Shown: one piece after another, positions 6,391-7,472 of the stretch
Layout: each line of letters opens with the position of its first letter
Numbering within the stretch: the stretch's first letter is position 1
Source: Spirochaetales bacterium UBA1265
GTDB lineage: Bacteria > Spirochaetota > Spirochaetia > Sphaerochaetales > Sphaerochaetaceae
DNA: 7,472 nt
NCBI GenBank assembly: GCA_002308475.1
Contig: DBVL01000119.1
Span: 1-7,472 of the forward strand
Direction: 5' to 3'
The notes under the pieces: model-generated
What the model saw: the letters and a program-made list of their open reading frames with translations, nothing else
Database searches by the model: none
Told to the model about the DNA's origin: nothing
Program-made: the position numbers and the translations under genes

Positions 6391-6396
6391 AGGAGG
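6391..6396 (+). promoter_or_regulatory. Ribosome binding site of the lipoprotein gene
   Basis: AGGAGG lies right after the barrel-gene stop and 9 nt before the ATG at 6406. With no room for a promoter between the genes, it supports co-transcription. Confidence 0.75.
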
Positions 6397-6405
6397 CCTG
6401 AGAGT

Positions 6406-7472
6406 ATGAATAACAGAACAAGAGGATTTATAGCAGTAACAGTTGTGACCATGCTTGCTTTCTGCATGCTGGTATCCTGTGACAATAATGTCATAACAAC
6501 AAAGAACAAGGATGTGGCATACACGGAGATCCTTGAGACAAACGGAAGCTTTGTCTACAACGGACAGAACTATGACAGTCTCTCAGATGCCATAAAGGCA
6601 ATTGCAGAGTCCGGAGAACCGGGAACCATAGAAGTGACCGGAACTTCTTACATCCGTCCTGTCACCATTCCGGAAGGTGCAGATGTGACCATTGACCTTA
6701 AAGAACATGAATTAAAGTTCTTTGATGTCAAAGACAGTGCAGTCAAAGCTCTTGCAGGAGCAAATCTTACCGTTTCAAACGGAACTCTTTCACTTAGCAG
6801 TACAGACAAGAGTCTTTCTGTCTTAAGCGCTGAGGGAACAGGTTCCAAGGCAATTCTGCACGCAGGTGTAACAGTCAACGGACCAGCCAGTGCCTCAGAA
6901 GGAGCACACCTTTTTGCGGCAAACAATCTTGAAGATGTCAGGATGTATGGACCTGCAGGTCTTGTTGTCGAAGGAGAAGGCGTCTCATACGTCACAGTGA
7001 ATGATGTAACAGAAGGTGAGACCAACTACGGCACGAGCCCTTATGGAACCATAGTTGACACGACCGGAACTATTGAGAACGTTGACAAGGGTTTCTGGAT
7101 CATCTCAAGGGGCGAGCATACCTACTTCTACGGAAGCCTGAAGGAGGCTGTTGATTCTCTTGAGGCAGATGATACTGAGATCAAGTTGATTGGCGATGAT
7201 AATGCTTCAGAAAAAGAATTCATGGCTGTTGTTCTTGATAAGTCAATTGAAATTGATTTTGGCTATGTTGCCTCAAAATACAGCATAGAGCTTACAAATA
7301 ATGCTGATCTGAAAACCAAAGGGATAGGTAGATTTGTCGGAAATATCACAGCAGCAGAAGGAAGCGAATCTGATCTTTCTGTAACAAGTTCCTACATAAT
7401 AGGAGATGTAACCCTTAGTGGAGATTTGACTGTTTCAGGCGGAAAGATTGAAGGAGATGTTACGGTTGCAAC
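6406..7472 (+). CDS. Surface lipoprotein with repeated SLxxA motif, 3'-truncated by window edge
   Basis: The frame is open from the ATG at 6406 to the last base: 355 codons visible, with no stop. Residues 1-24 are a lipoprotein signal peptide with lipobox LVSC, so Cys25 should be lipidated; Asp26 follows it. The mature protein carries two copies of a module with a Tyr-rich strand, then SL-x2-A-(I/V), then a short strand ending in Gly. The first is at about 49-78 (FVYNGQNYDSLSDAIKAIAE, then TIEVTG) and the second at about 239-264 (TYFYGSLKEAVDSLEADD, then EIKLIGD). Such modules recur in secreted repeat proteins of gut anaerobes. Between and after them lie beta-rich Thr/Val/Gly stretches (PVTIPEGADVTIDL, GANLTVSNGTLSL, YIIGDVTLSGDLTVSGG) that resemble the rungs of a right-handed beta-helix. 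I infer a cell-surface or periplasmic beta-solenoid anchored by lipid, possibly adhesive. The function is unknown and the full length cannot be judged. Confidence 0.82.
   Translation, partial: MNNRTRGFIAVTVVTMLAFCMLVSCDNNVITTKNKDVAYTEILETNGSFVYNGQNYDSLSDAIKAIAESGEPGTIEVTGTSYIRPVTIPEGADVTIDLKEHELKFFDVKDSAVKALAGANLTVSNGTLSLSSTDKSLSVLSAEGTGSKAILHAGVTVNGPASASEGAHLFAANNLEDVRMYGPAGLVVEGEGVSYVTVNDVTEGETNYGTSPYGTIVDTTGTIENVDKGFWIISRGEHTYFYGSLKEAVDSLEADDTEIKLIGDDNASEKEFMAVVLDKSIEIDFGYVASKYSIELTNNADLKTKGIGRFVGNITAAEGSESDLSVTSSYIIGDVTLSGDLTVSGGKIEGDVTVA

Noticed and set aside
6648..7025. - strand frame of 125 codons inside the lipoprotein gene
   Set aside because: The + strand frame has a signal peptide, lipobox, ribosome site and operon position; the antisense frame has none of these.

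Overview
The window (7,472 bp) reads as chromosomal DNA of a diderm anaerobe, most likely a spirochaete. The grounds are an acetate kinase with a long C-terminal tail, two small signal-peptide-bearing beta-barrel proteins ending in phenylalanine, and a surface lipoprotein with a loose lipobox (LVSC). The lineage is inferred from protein style only. No mobile element, CRISPR array, tRNA, rRNA or phage gene was seen.

Layout. (1) 1-1667, + strand: the 3' two thirds of acetate kinase (ackA), then 20 bp later a secreted beta-barrel protein. This pair is closed by a strong hairpin terminator (1689-1712) lying between convergent genes. (2) 1727-2753, - strand: azlC and azlD, overlapping by 8 bp, a two-subunit branched-chain amino acid exporter. 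(3) 2754-2865: a divergent intergenic region with a good sigma-70-type promoter for cysS. (4) 2866-4263, + strand: complete cysteinyl-tRNA synthetase. (5) 4314-5601, + strand: an ECF sigma factor and, overlapping it by 11 bp, a membrane-anchored zinc-finger anti-sigma factor. The anti-sigma factor has an unusual 70-residue Glu/Val tail with a 60-bp internal repeat, and a terminator follows at 5623. (6) 5602-5840: a leader region with a promoter candidate (5694-5722) and an imperfect hairpin (5750-5784). (7) 5841-7472, + strand: a second small beta-barrel protein followed 16 bp later by a lipoprotein that runs off the window end.

How the genes fit together. ackA and cysS are housekeeping genes and azlCD is a transport module. 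The right half looks like an envelope-sensing and envelope-building block: a sigma/anti-sigma pair with a large extracytoplasmic part, beside genes for an outer-membrane barrel and a lipoprotein. That the sigma factor controls those neighbours is a hypothesis only, because the visible promoter upstream of the barrel gene is of housekeeping type. The least ordinary items are the acidic repeat tail of the anti-sigma factor, the absence of a ribosome binding site before the sigma gene, and the different glycine-codon choice of the two barrel genes.
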